Origin: a bacterium
Lineage (GTDB): Bacteria; Armatimonadota; UBA5829
Reading direction: 5' to 3'
Length of the DNA stretch: 64,000 nt
NCBI GenBank assembly: GCA_021371935.1
Contig: JAJFVF010000005.1
Span: 1-64,000, forward strand
Part shown: piece after piece, positions 1 through 8,317 of the stretch
Position numbering within the stretch: position 1 is the first letter of the stretch
Layout: every line of letters begins with the position of its first letter
The notes under the pieces: model-generated
Told to the model about the DNA's origin: nothing
Seen by the model: the letters and a program-made list of their open reading frames with translations, nothing else
Database searches by the model: none
Program-made: the position numbers and the translations under genes

Positions 1-62
1 TTGTAAAATGAGTGCCATTGGGGCGTGCATGAGAAAATTGCTGGCAATCGCATATGGAGTAC

Positions 63-93
63 TAAAAACCGGCACCTCGTTTGAAGTGCCAGC
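63..93 (-). terminator. Hairpin terminator, minus strand
   Basis: On the minus strand GGCAC pairs with GTGCC around a short loop and is followed by a run of five T residues (the A run at 64-68). This fits a Rho-independent terminator for leftward transcription. It lies about 190 bases past the pgi stop, so it is the first good terminator for the glmU-prs-pth-pgi operon. Its distance from pgi leaves room for doubt. Confidence 0.55.
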
Positions 94-179
94 GTAAAAA
101 ATTGACAGGCAAGACGGTATCTCGCATCCGCTCGGAATGACCGGAATCAATACGCCATCTCGTGAAGCACACAAAAATA

Positions 180-249
180 ATCAATACAAAATATCAATTA
201 CTAAATCAGTTGCCCCCTCACCCTAGCCCTCTCCCCCAGGAGAGGGAAA
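180..249. repeat. Composite interspersed repeat (AT-rich plus CCCTCACCC palindrome)
   Basis: An AT-rich stretch of the type AAATAC/ACTAAATCAG leads into CCCTCACCCTAGCCCTC and an imperfect CTCTCCC..GGAGAGGG palindrome. A near-copy with the same two-part structure lies at about 15890-15962. The AT-rich half alone recurs at about 6925-6957, 16040-16078 and 28670-28700, and in reverse near 36210 and 41570. It is non-coding, and bases 1-280 contain no gene that can be supported. Confidence 0.7.
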
Positions 250-280
250 ACCATAATGCAAATCGTCCACCGTGATTTAC

Positions 281-1600
281 TTAAAAGTGAATATACTCCG
301 GCGCAGACTTTCCTGACTCAGCAGATTCAAAACCGGGCTTGCCCAGCAGCTTGAACATCTCCTTCTTATACGCCTCGACTCCCGGCTGGTTGAACGGATT
401 TACACCCAACATCAGTCCGCTCACCGCGCATGCGATCTCAAAGAAGTATATGAGCGCGCCCAGGCTCTCTGCATCCAGCCTCTCAAGATGGATCGTCATA
501 TTCGGAACACCGCCGTCTCTATGTGCTTTGGCCGTCGCCTCATATGCCTTTGCGTTGACGAAGCTCAGTTCTTTGCCCATGAGATAGCCCAAGCCGTCCG
601 AATCGTCAGCCTCAGGAACCATCAGCGACGGCTCCGAGCCACCAACAATCAAGAAAGTCTCAGCAATCATCCTGTGACCCTCCTGGATATATTGACCCAG
701 GGAGTGCAGATCAGTGGTGAAGTCGACTGATGCCGGAAATAGCCCCTTATTCTCTTTTCCTTCGCTCTCGCCGTAGAGCTGTTTCCACCACTCGGCCATA
801 AAGTGCAGCCTCGGCTCGAAAGATGCAAGCAGTTCTATGGAAAATTCTTTGTTGTAGAGCACATTTCTGGCTGCCGCATAAAAATATGCCGGATTGCTCA
901 TCGGATCGGTGTTGGAACAAAGCTCCGCGCACTTCACTGCCCCAGCGACCAGAGCGTCTACATCGACACCAGCATAGGCAACAGGCAGCAGGCCGACTGC
1001 CGACAATACCGAATACCGTCCGCCGATGTTGTCCGGCACGACAAATGTCTCGTAGCCCTCGGTTTTGGCTAGCTGCAGCAGTGCGCCTTTCTTTGCATCA
1101 GTAGTGGCGACTATGTGCTTTGCCGAAGCTGCCAATTCGCGCATGATCCTGGATGCGATGGCGGGCTCGGTGGTGGTGCCCGACTTTGAGATGACATTGA
1201 CCGCTACTCTCTTGCCTGCAAGCTGCTTTCTGAGTCTGGTCATATAGTGAGCGGAAATATTCTGACCCGCATAGACTACTTTATCGGGGTCATCGGCCAG
1301 AGCCTCGATCACCGCTCTTGCTCCCAGATATGATCCACCTATGCCGATCACCAAAAGCACATCCGTCTCTTTGCGCAGTCGATCTGCAGTTGCTTTCACA
1401 CGAGACAGCTCGGCAGATGAGAGAATCTGAGCCGGGTTCAACCACCCGGTGAAGTCAGAGCCGGGATGATTGCCTGAGCGAAGCCGACCATCGATCAGCT
1501 TTAACTCATCTTTGCGACCGGCGATCATTTCGCTCGTTACGTTTGGTTTGAGATATTCTGCATTTATTGCTATTGGTAGTTTGTTGAATTGGTTCGACAT
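281..1600 (-). CDS. pgi: Glucose-6-phosphate isomerase
   Basis: Interconverts glucose 6-phosphate and fructose 6-phosphate in glycolysis and gluconeogenesis, in the cytoplasm. The 439 residues match the short bacterial form (about 440-450) rather than the 550-residue enterobacterial form. Visible family marks are the sugar-phosphate-binding run VIGIGGSYLGARA near residue 85, the SKSGTTTEP phosphate loop near 137, GGRYSVLSAVGLLP near 195 and the catalytic QLYGESEGK segment near 273. The ATG follows AGAGGAGTAAT, a strong ribosome site, and pth ends just two bases upstream. It is the last gene of the leftward glmU-prs-pth-pgi operon, an arrangement that links sugar phosphate and nucleotide-sugar supply. 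Confidence 0.97.
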   Translation of the reverse strand: MSNQFNKLPIAINAEYLKPNVTSEMIAGRKDELKLIDGRLRSGNHPGSDFTGWLNPAQILSSAELSRVKATADRLRKETDVLLVIGIGGSYLGARAVIEALADDPDKVVYAGQNISAHYMTRLRKQLAGKRVAVNVISKSGTTTEPAIASRIMRELAASAKHIVATTDAKKGALLQLAKTEGYETFVVPDNIGGRYSVLSAVGLLPVAYAGVDVDALVAGAVKCAELCSNTDPMSNPAYFYAAARNVLYNKEFSIELLASFEPRLHFMAEWWKQLYGESEGKENKGLFPASVDFTTDLHSLGQYIQEGHRMIAETFLIVGGSEPSLMVPEADDSDGLGYLMGKELSFVNAKAYEATAKAHRDGGVPNMTIHLERLDAESLGALIYFFEIACAVSGLMLGVNPFNQPGVEAYKKEMFKLLGKPGFESAESGKSAPEYIHF

Positions 1601-1601
1601 A

Positions 1602-2171
1602 TTACTCCTCTGGACTCTCTATCCGGTTATACTTATTCATGGCTGCCTCAATGCCTTCAGCCAGGATCATATCCAGCGCATCGGCTGCGTGTTCGAGAGT
1701 GACATCCATCTCCTGGCGGTCCTTACGGTTGAAACGTGAGAGCACATGGTTTATCGCTTCGCCATGGTGGCCTATTCCAATGCGCATGCGCGCAAATTCC
1801 TTGGAATGGATATGCGCAATGATCGACTTCATGCCGTTGTGTCCACCGGAGGAACCCTGAAGGCGTATTCTGATCTTGCCCAGCGGCAGGTCCATATCGT
1901 CATAGATCACAAATATATCCGAAGGTTCAAGGTGATATTTGCGCATTATCTGGCCGACGCACTGGCCGCTCTCGTTCATAAATGTCTGAGGCTTCACAAG
2001 CAGAATCTGCTCGCCGTAATGGTCGAAACTGCCTACCAGACCACGACACTGCCTGCTCAAAATTTTGACCTTACGGCGCTTCGCAAACGTATCGAGCACA
2101 TCGAAGCCGACATTGTGCCTGGTGTGGGCATACTGCCTGCCGGGATTGCCCAGACCGACGATCACTCTCAC
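1602..2171 (-). CDS. pth: Peptidyl-tRNA hydrolase
   Basis: Releases the peptide from peptidyl-tRNA that has dropped off ribosomes. The 189-residue product shows the family signature VGLGNPGRQYAHTRHNVGFD close to the N-terminus, including the catalytic His in TRHN, then VKPQTFMNESGQ and YDDMDLPLGKIRIR with GGHNGMKSI. I chose the GTG at 2171: its GTGA overlaps the TGA stop of prs by four bases and GGAAGGGA lies five bases upstream. An in-frame ATG at 2186 would add five residues inside prs without a good ribosome site. It is the third gene of the glmU operon; glmU-prs-pth is a common order in Gram-positive bacteria. Confidence 0.95.
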   Translation of the reverse strand: MRVIVGLGNPGRQYAHTRHNVGFDVLDTFAKRRKVKILSRQCRGLVGSFDHYGEQILLVKPQTFMNESGQCVGQIMRKYHLEPSDIFVIYDDMDLPLGKIRIRLQGSSGGHNGMKSIIAHIHSKEFARMRIGIGHHGEAINHVLSRFNRKDRQEMDVTLEHAADALDMILAEGIEAAMNKYNRIESPEE

Positions 2172-3130
2172 GACTGTCCCTTCCACGCTTTATCGAAAAT
2201 TTCACTGACGCTGCGGTCCGCATGGATTCGCATTATGGCATCGGCCAGCAGATCGGCCATTGAAACAATTACTATCTTGCCGTTTCGCCTGTCATCAGAA
2301 AGCGGAATGGTGTCGGTGATAATAACCTTCTTGATGGCAGAAGCAACCAACTTCTCGGGCGCATCGTCCGAAAGAACACCATGCGTGCATGCGGCGTAGA
2401 CCTCATTCGCGCCGCGTTCGAGAAGGGCATTCGCGCCGCTTACTATTGACCCGCCGGTGTCTATCATATCGTCGAGCATGATTGCCGTCTTGCCCGATAC
2501 ATCACCTATCACTTCCATCACCACAGTCTTGTTAGGCTCAGGCCTGCGCTTCACTATGATCGCAATGGGTGTCCCCAAAGCCTCAGCAAGCGCACGCGCA
2601 CGTGGAACGCCGCCCACATCCGGCGAGACCACTACCGTATTCTCGTCAACCTTAATATTTTTGCGTATATAGTCCGCTATGATCGGTCCCGCATAGAGAT
2701 TATCGACGGGCGTATCGAAGAAACCGACTATCTGGCCTGAGTGCAGATCGACAGTAAGCAGCCTGCTCGCACCAGCCGCCGTCAGCAGGTCGGCAACCAG
2801 CTTGGCCGTAACGGGTTCGCGCGGCTTGACTTTCCTGTCCTGCCGTGCATAACAGTAATACGGCACCACGACATTTACCCTGCGCGCTGATGCCCGCTTG
2901 AAGGCGTCTATCATTATCAGCAGTTCCATCAGGTGTTCGTTCACCGGGGTCGGAAACGACTGGACTATGAACACATCGTCGCCGCGCACGCTCTCGTTCA
3001 CCTGGACATGGACCTCGCCATCAGAAAACCGCTGGAGCGACATCTCACCGACATGTACCCCAAGCCGCTCGGCAATCTTTTTCGAGAGTTCGGGATTTCC
3101 AGCTCCTGAAAAGAGCATCAGTTCGTTCAT
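2168..3130 (-). CDS. prs: Ribose-phosphate pyrophosphokinase
   Basis: Makes phosphoribosyl pyrophosphate from ribose 5-phosphate and ATP, the precursor for purines, pyrimidines, histidine, tryptophan and NAD. The 320-residue length is standard. Motifs are SDGEVHVQVNESVRG near 36-50, PYYCYARQDRK (ATP site) near 95, the PRPP signature VVSPDVGGVPRARALAEA near 168, and the phosphoribosyl loop MLDDMIDTGGSI near 222. The ATG overlaps the glmU stop as ATGA, and its AGGAAAGG ribosome site forms part of the truncated 3-prime end of glmU. It is co-transcribed with glmU, pth and pgi. Confidence 0.97.
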   Translation of the reverse strand: MNELMLFSGAGNPELSKKIAERLGVHVGEMSLQRFSDGEVHVQVNESVRGDDVFIVQSFPTPVNEHLMELLIMIDAFKRASARRVNVVVPYYCYARQDRKVKPREPVTAKLVADLLTAAGASRLLTVDLHSGQIVGFFDTPVDNLYAGPIIADYIRKNIKVDENTVVVSPDVGGVPRARALAEALGTPIAIIVKRRPEPNKTVVMEVIGDVSGKTAIMLDDMIDTGGSIVSGANALLERGANEVYAACTHGVLSDDAPEKLVASAIKKVIITDTIPLSDDRRNGKIVIVSMADLLADAIMRIHADRSVSEIFDKAWKGQS

Positions 3131-4077
3131 TTTAGCTGCCTTTCCTGAGTTTTGAGACCGCTGATTGTGACATCGGTGAGCCGGGCGAACGGACCTACTT
3201 CGCAGTTGCTGCCTATGCGACTGCCACGCTCGATTATAGTGCAGGGATGGACTATCGTGTCGCCGCCGATCTCGACATCGCAGTCGATATATGTGGTCGC
3301 AGGGTCGACTATGGTCACGCCCGAAAGCATCAGTTTGTCCAGTATACGTTTACGCATAGTCGCGGCAGCTTCGGCAAGCTCGATCCGGTTATTGATTCCC
3401 AAAGTGTCCTTTACATTATCCGCAATAACCGCTCCCACCCGCTGGCCGGACTTATTCAAAAGCTCGATCACGTCAGTTAGATAATACTCTGCCTGGGCAT
3501 TGTCCGGCTTAATCATCGTCAGCTTCTCGGCAAGCTGTGGGACCTTGAAGCAGTAGATCGCTACATTGAACTCACCTATGGAAAGTGTCGCCTCGTCGGC
3601 ATCCTTGGCTTCGACAATCTTCACTACCGCGCCGCTATCATCCCGCACAATCCGGCCATAGTGACCCGCGTCGTTGAGCATGCCGGTGAGCAGTGTGGCT
3701 GCGTTGTCGGCTGACGAGTGAGTGTCTATAAGTCGGCAAATCGCCTCGGATGTAATCAGAGGCGTATCGCCTGGGAGCACGACCACATCGGTTATGTCGC
3801 TTGCAATACTGGGCATCGCCTGCATGGCCGCATGCCCCGTACCGAGCTGCTCGGTCTGGTAAGCATATGTAATATCCTCACCCAACGCCTGCCTGACCCT
3901 TTCGGCCTCGTGGCCGACCACTACTATCACCTGCTCGATCTCGGCGCCAAGGCATGCATCGACGACGTGGCGGGTCATAGACTTGCCGCATATCATATGC
4001 GCCCCCTTGGGAAGCGCTGATTTCATTCTTGTGCTCTTGCCGGCTGCCATCACAACCGCCGCGAATTTGCGTTTCAC
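3127..4077 (-). CDS. glmU: GlmU-type N-acetylglucosamine-1-phosphate uridylyltransferase, C-terminally short
   Basis: The N-terminal pyrophosphorylase domain (residues 1 to about 230) forms UDP-GlcNAc. It has VVMAAGKSTRMKS with LPKGAHMICGK, the QLGTGHA motif and PGDTPL. From about residue 250 the left-handed beta-helix begins (VTIVDPATTYIDCDVEIGGDT), but the protein stops at 316 after GPFARLTDVTISG and a short unrelated tail. Typical GlmU is about 450-460 residues, and the region carrying the acetyl-CoA site and catalytic His is missing. The tail encodes the ribosome site of prs, so this is a fixed end rather than an assembly break. The GTG start follows GGAGG. A separate acetyltransferase would be needed elsewhere. 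Confidence 0.9.
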   Translation of the reverse strand: MKRKFAAVVMAAGKSTRMKSALPKGAHMICGKSMTRHVVDACLGAEIEQVIVVVGHEAERVRQALGEDITYAYQTEQLGTGHAAMQAMPSIASDITDVVVLPGDTPLITSEAICRLIDTHSSADNAATLLTGMLNDAGHYGRIVRDDSGAVVKIVEAKDADEATLSIGEFNVAIYCFKVPQLAEKLTMIKPDNAQAEYYLTDVIELLNKSGQRVGAVIADNVKDTLGINNRIELAEAAATMRKRILDKLMLSGVTIVDPATTYIDCDVEIGGDTIVHPCTIIERGSRIGSNCEVGPFARLTDVTISGLKTQERQLK

Positions 4078-4097
4078 TGTGACATCCTCCGAGCACT

Positions 4098-4103
4098 ATT
4101 ATA
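4098..4103 (-). promoter_or_regulatory. Probable -10 box for the glmU operon
   Basis: TATAAT on the minus strand ends about 20 bases upstream of the glmU GTG, followed by a GGAGG ribosome site. No convincing -35 hexamer sits at the usual distance, so this is a partial promoter call. Confidence 0.4.
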
Positions 4104-4207
4104 GCAGAATTGAAGTAAATGAGGGGAGCCAACAGCTAAACTCGGCGTGTTGACGACCGTATACATCAGTAGTATATTGAAAAAAACGGCAATCGGGGTA
4201 ACTACAC

Positions 4208-5305
4208 GTGATTACGGGCTTTTGGGAATTTTTTGCGCCAAGCAGGCACAGCGACGGGCATGTGTGGGATTTGGACACATGGAAGCGGCATCTGGACGAT
4301 ATGGCGTCGCATGGCATCAATGTGCTAAATATCTACTTGCATGGATATGCCACCGGATACATGTCTTCAATATCGTTTCTGGATTCAACCAGCTCAGCTA
4401 ACAGAGACTCGTGCAACAGGCTGCTCAACGAGATAATAGACCATGCGCACCGCCGAAATATTAAGGTCTTTGCAGCAAATCACACATATATCTATGCGCG
4501 TAAGTGCGTAGACAAACTGGATGCCTGCTATATAGACGATTTGGGCGTAGATATGATTTACTGGCCCTACGATAAGCTGGTGACCCTGTCCGCCGACAGC
4601 GGTTATACACAGGAGCTTATCCTAAAAATGTTTGAGGAGCAGTATAACTTCTTCCCCGAACTCGACGGCTTTATCTATGAGGGAGAACGCAAATACTTCC
4701 CCGGTCCAGGCTCAAAACGCAGCTATGACAGGTGGGCGGCCTCTCACGGACGCAGGCCCTATACACAGGTCGGACCGGAGCAGTTCTTTCACTGGGCTAA
4801 CGAAAAGAATATAAACCAGGACTGGATCGATTATGTCAGTTTTCGCGAAGGCTCGCTGGTTCGTAACGTCTGGGAAACGCTGAAACAGCAGGGCTTCTCC
4901 GGCGAGATATTTTACTGCTATGGAACGATTGATCACTCAGTCGACCATCCGGTGAACGCGGATATTTTCATAGACACTTCGGGCGGCTGCTGCGGCTTTT
5001 GTCCGTATAACTACAGTTTCCCGACATCCTCCGATATCTATGACAATATCAAACTCATATCGGACAATCGCAGAGTTCCGGTAATGTATGTAGTAGACGC
5101 CCAGGTGGGCTGGCATGCGGCGCGAGACGAGAAATCGCCCGATTATATGAATGATGCATGGGCGCAGTATATTGAAGAGGCCAAGCAGCTTCAGCCGGAC
5201 TACTTTATCTTCTTCGGATACCAGTGGAACTCGTTGCGAAACGGAGTTGCGCCGGCAGATAATCGAAAGAAGATATATAACCTGATCGGCAGCATGATCC
5301 GATAA
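4208..5305 (+). CDS. Uncharacterised protein, likely TIM-barrel glycosidase-like
   Basis: I do not recognise a named family. The 365-residue protein has no signal peptide or membrane segment, so it should act in the cytoplasm. The pattern resembles a barrel hydrolase with strand-like segments each ending in charged or aromatic residues: GINVLNIYLHGY near 37, IKVFAANHTYIYA near 90, LDGFIYEGERKYFPGP near 156, EIFYCYGTIDHSVDHP near 233, VPVMYVVDAQVGWHA near 288 and YFIFFGYQWNS near the end. The glutamate in FIYEGER is a candidate acid. GTG start with GGGGTAA eight bases upstream. It stands alone between the divergent glmU operon and serS. Carbohydrate processing is a guess from fold pattern only. 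Confidence 0.6.
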   Translation: MITGFWEFFAPSRHSDGHVWDLDTWKRHLDDMASHGINVLNIYLHGYATGYMSSISFLDSTSSANRDSCNRLLNEIIDHAHRRNIKVFAANHTYIYARKCVDKLDACYIDDLGVDMIYWPYDKLVTLSADSGYTQELILKMFEEQYNFFPELDGFIYEGERKYFPGPGSKRSYDRWAASHGRRPYTQVGPEQFFHWANEKNINQDWIDYVSFREGSLVRNVWETLKQQGFSGEIFYCYGTIDHSVDHPVNADIFIDTSGGCCGFCPYNYSFPTSSDIYDNIKLISDNRRVPVMYVVDAQVGWHAARDEKSPDYMNDAWAQYIEEAKQLQPDYFIFFGYQWNSLRNGVAPADNRKKIYNLIGSMIR

Positions 5306-5346
5306 AATTTAGCGACCGGCAGAGCCAGAAAATCTGGATTCGAGAA

Positions 5347-5380
5347 AAAGGCTCGGCGGGAGCCTCGCCCTCCCTGCATG
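5347..5380. repeat. GC-rich interspersed palindrome
   Basis: GGCTC and GAGCC flank a five-base loop, followed by CTCGCCCTCCC, giving overlapping hairpins in the 216-base gap before serS. Translated on the minus strand it gives a GGRGSRRA-like peptide, so a reading frame there is an artefact of the repeat. There is no T run, so a terminator role is doubtful. Confidence 0.45.
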
Positions 5381-5457
5381 CTCATTAACGGTGCAAGTCC
5401 CCGATGAATCGGACATCGGCAAAAATACTCGAATGAATGAACTCTATCCCTTTGAGG

Positions 5458-5486
5458 TTGCCTGTTCGCGGCGAGTGCACTACAAT
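5458..5486 (+). promoter_or_regulatory. Housekeeping-type promoter for serS
   Basis: TTGCCT and TACAAT are separated by exactly 17 bases, about 35 bases before the serS ATG. The same pair of hexamers and spacing occurs upstream of ribF at 47185-47213. No T-box leader was found between this promoter and serS. Confidence 0.6.
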
Positions 5487-5515
5487 ATAGTAGATGCAAG
5501 ACCCAGGGGGTATAG

Positions 5516-6799
<1,284 letters not shown>

Positions 6800-6858
6800 T
6801 ATTTCATATTGATTATTGCTGGAAAAGCAGATTCTTTGCTAATCCGAATCGCAGTTTT

Positions 6859-6887
6859 TTCGGGCGCGATCAGATATCGCGCCCGAA
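6859..6887. repeat. 29-base palindrome, family with copy at 15850
   Basis: TTCGGGCGCGAT and ATCGCGCCCGAA form a perfect 12-base-pair stem around the loop CAGAT. A second copy with the same loop and inner stem but altered outer stem lies at 15850-15878. It follows serS. T residues lie on its 5-prime side only, so it is not a standard terminator for serS. Confidence 0.7.
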
Positions 6888-6966
6888 CGGTAGCAAACCG
6901 AAGCTGACTGCACGCCGACAGAAAAATATAAAATACCAAATCTCAAATACTAAATTGGAGTATGTT

Positions 6967-8151
6967 ATGGGTGATTTGATTTATCTCGATCATGCAGCCA
7001 CGACCCCGGTCGACCCGGAGGTCCTTGATACTATGCTGCCGTTTCTGAAAGACAAATATGGCAGCGCTTCCACTCTCTACTCGATTGGGCGTGAAGCCCG
7101 CGATGCGGTCGAGACCGCTCGTGAACGGGTCGCCGAGCTGATTAACGCTCAGCCCGAAGAAATTTACTTCACATCAGGCGGCAGTGAGTCCGATAACTGG
7201 GCAATCTTCGGTGTGGCTTCGGCCAAAGCCAAAAAGGGCAATCACATCATCACCAGCAAGATCGAACATCATGCAGTGCTGGAGTCATGCCATACCTTGG
7301 AAAAGCATGGCTGCACGGTTACATATCTGGATGTGGACGAGAATGGTTTTGTGAGTGTTGATGATCTCAAATCAGCAATCACTGACAAGACGATCCTCGT
7401 GACTATAATGCACGCCAATAACGAAATAGGCACTATAGAGCCTGTGGAAGAGATAGGTAAGATTTGCAGAGAAAAAGGTATTCACTTCCATTCGGATACC
7501 GTGCAGACGGTAGGGCATATACCCGTGGATGTGCAGGCTATCGGATGCGACTCACTCGCAATCTCAGCGCATAAGCTCTATGGTCCAAAGGGCATCGGCG
7601 CAATGTATATTCGCAAAGGCTCCCGCGTGGACAGGTTCATGCAAGGCGGCGGCCAGGAAAATAATCGACGAGCCGGAACTCACAACGTGCCTGGGATAGT
7701 TGGTCTGGGCAAAGCGTGTGAGCTTGCCAAGGTTAGAATGGCTGAGGAAGGCGAATATACGACCAGGCTGCGTGATGCATTGATCCACGGCGTGGAATCG
7801 AAGATAAAAGATATCAGGCTCAATGGAGACCGCATCAAACGAGTGCCGAACAATGTGAACTTCTCGTTTACCGGGGTCGAAGGCGAATCAATGATCCTAC
7901 TGCTTGATATGCAGGGTATATGTGTCTCATCAGGCTCGGCATGCACGTCAGGCTCTCTCGATCCCTCTCATGTCTTGATGGCTCTGGGGCTGAAACATGA
8001 ACAGGCTCATGGCTCATTACGAATGACTCTGGGCAATGACAACACAATGGAGCAGATAGACAAGGTAGTGAATGTGCTGCCGGGGGTAATCGACCGCCTC
8101 AGGCAGATGTCGCCTATATACGCCGTCGGAGAAAAGTGCGATCAGGAATAG
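6967..8151 (+). CDS. Cysteine desulfurase (NifS/IscS family)
   Basis: Pyridoxal-phosphate enzyme that takes sulfur from cysteine for iron-sulfur clusters and thio-cofactors. The 394-residue product begins MGDLIYLDHAATTPVDPEVL, the standard N-terminus. It shows YFTSGGSESDNWA near 63, HHAVLE near 103, the PLP lysine in SAHKLYGPKGIG near 200, and the catalytic cysteine loop SSGSACTSGSLDPSHVL near 320. The long loop with CTSG is of the group I (NifS/IscS) type. The ATG at 6967 has GGAG six bases upstream; a TTG twelve bases earlier overlaps that site and is rejected. No iscU or mnmA neighbour is visible, so the exact partner pathway is open. Confidence 0.95.
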   Translation: MGDLIYLDHAATTPVDPEVLDTMLPFLKDKYGSASTLYSIGREARDAVETARERVAELINAQPEEIYFTSGGSESDNWAIFGVASAKAKKGNHIITSKIEHHAVLESCHTLEKHGCTVTYLDVDENGFVSVDDLKSAITDKTILVTIMHANNEIGTIEPVEEIGKICREKGIHFHSDTVQTVGHIPVDVQAIGCDSLAISAHKLYGPKGIGAMYIRKGSRVDRFMQGGGQENNRRAGTHNVPGIVGLGKACELAKVRMAEEGEYTTRLRDALIHGVESKIKDIRLNGDRIKRVPNNVNFSFTGVEGESMILLLDMQGICVSSGSACTSGSLDPSHVLMALGLKHEQAHGSLRMTLGNDNTMEQIDKVVNVLPGVIDRLRQMSPIYAVGEKCDQE

Positions 8152-8177
8152 TCCGCATAGGGTTTGCATAAAGGCAA

Positions 8178-8205
8178 CCGGATCATATGACAATCCGGCT
8201 GCTTT
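8178..8205 (+). terminator. Possible terminator after the cysteine desulfurase gene
   Basis: CCGGAT (8178-8183) pairs with ATCCGG (8193-8198) around a nine-base loop, followed by CTGCTTTCT. The T run is weak, so the call is tentative. Confidence 0.35.
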
Positions 8206-8207
8206 CT

Positions 8208-8301
8208 AGCCCGAATTATGCGCTTAGTGAATAATGCGGGTGAAGCATTTGCGATGGTATTTGAGAAGCCTATCAAATTCTAATTGGCAAATGCTTCACC
8301 C
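8208..8301. repeat. Dispersed palindromes between convergent genes
   Basis: CTAGCCCGAATTATGC at the start recurs inverted at about 42089-42105, with a further shared CGCATTATTCAC block. It is followed by a perfect 15-base inverted repeat, GGGTGAAGCATTTGC (8238-8252) and its complement (8287-8301), around a 34-base spacer. The inverted repeat sits between the convergent desulfurase and propeller-protein genes and could end transcription from either side. Confidence 0.65.
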
Positions 8302-8317
8302 CTACATTTATGGAGCA

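Noticed and set aside
1746-2399. A 217-residue plus-strand protein opposite pth and prs
   Set aside because: It is the antisense of two clear conserved genes with codon use that follows theirs.
3100-3170. A frameshift as the cause of the short GlmU
   Set aside because: prs begins at once after the stop, with its ribosome site inside the glmU tail, so no hidden downstream beta-helix sequence exists in any frame.
5383-5421. A tRNA gene suggested by GGTGCAAGTCC
   Set aside because: No acceptor or anticodon stems can be formed around it; no tRNA was found in the window.
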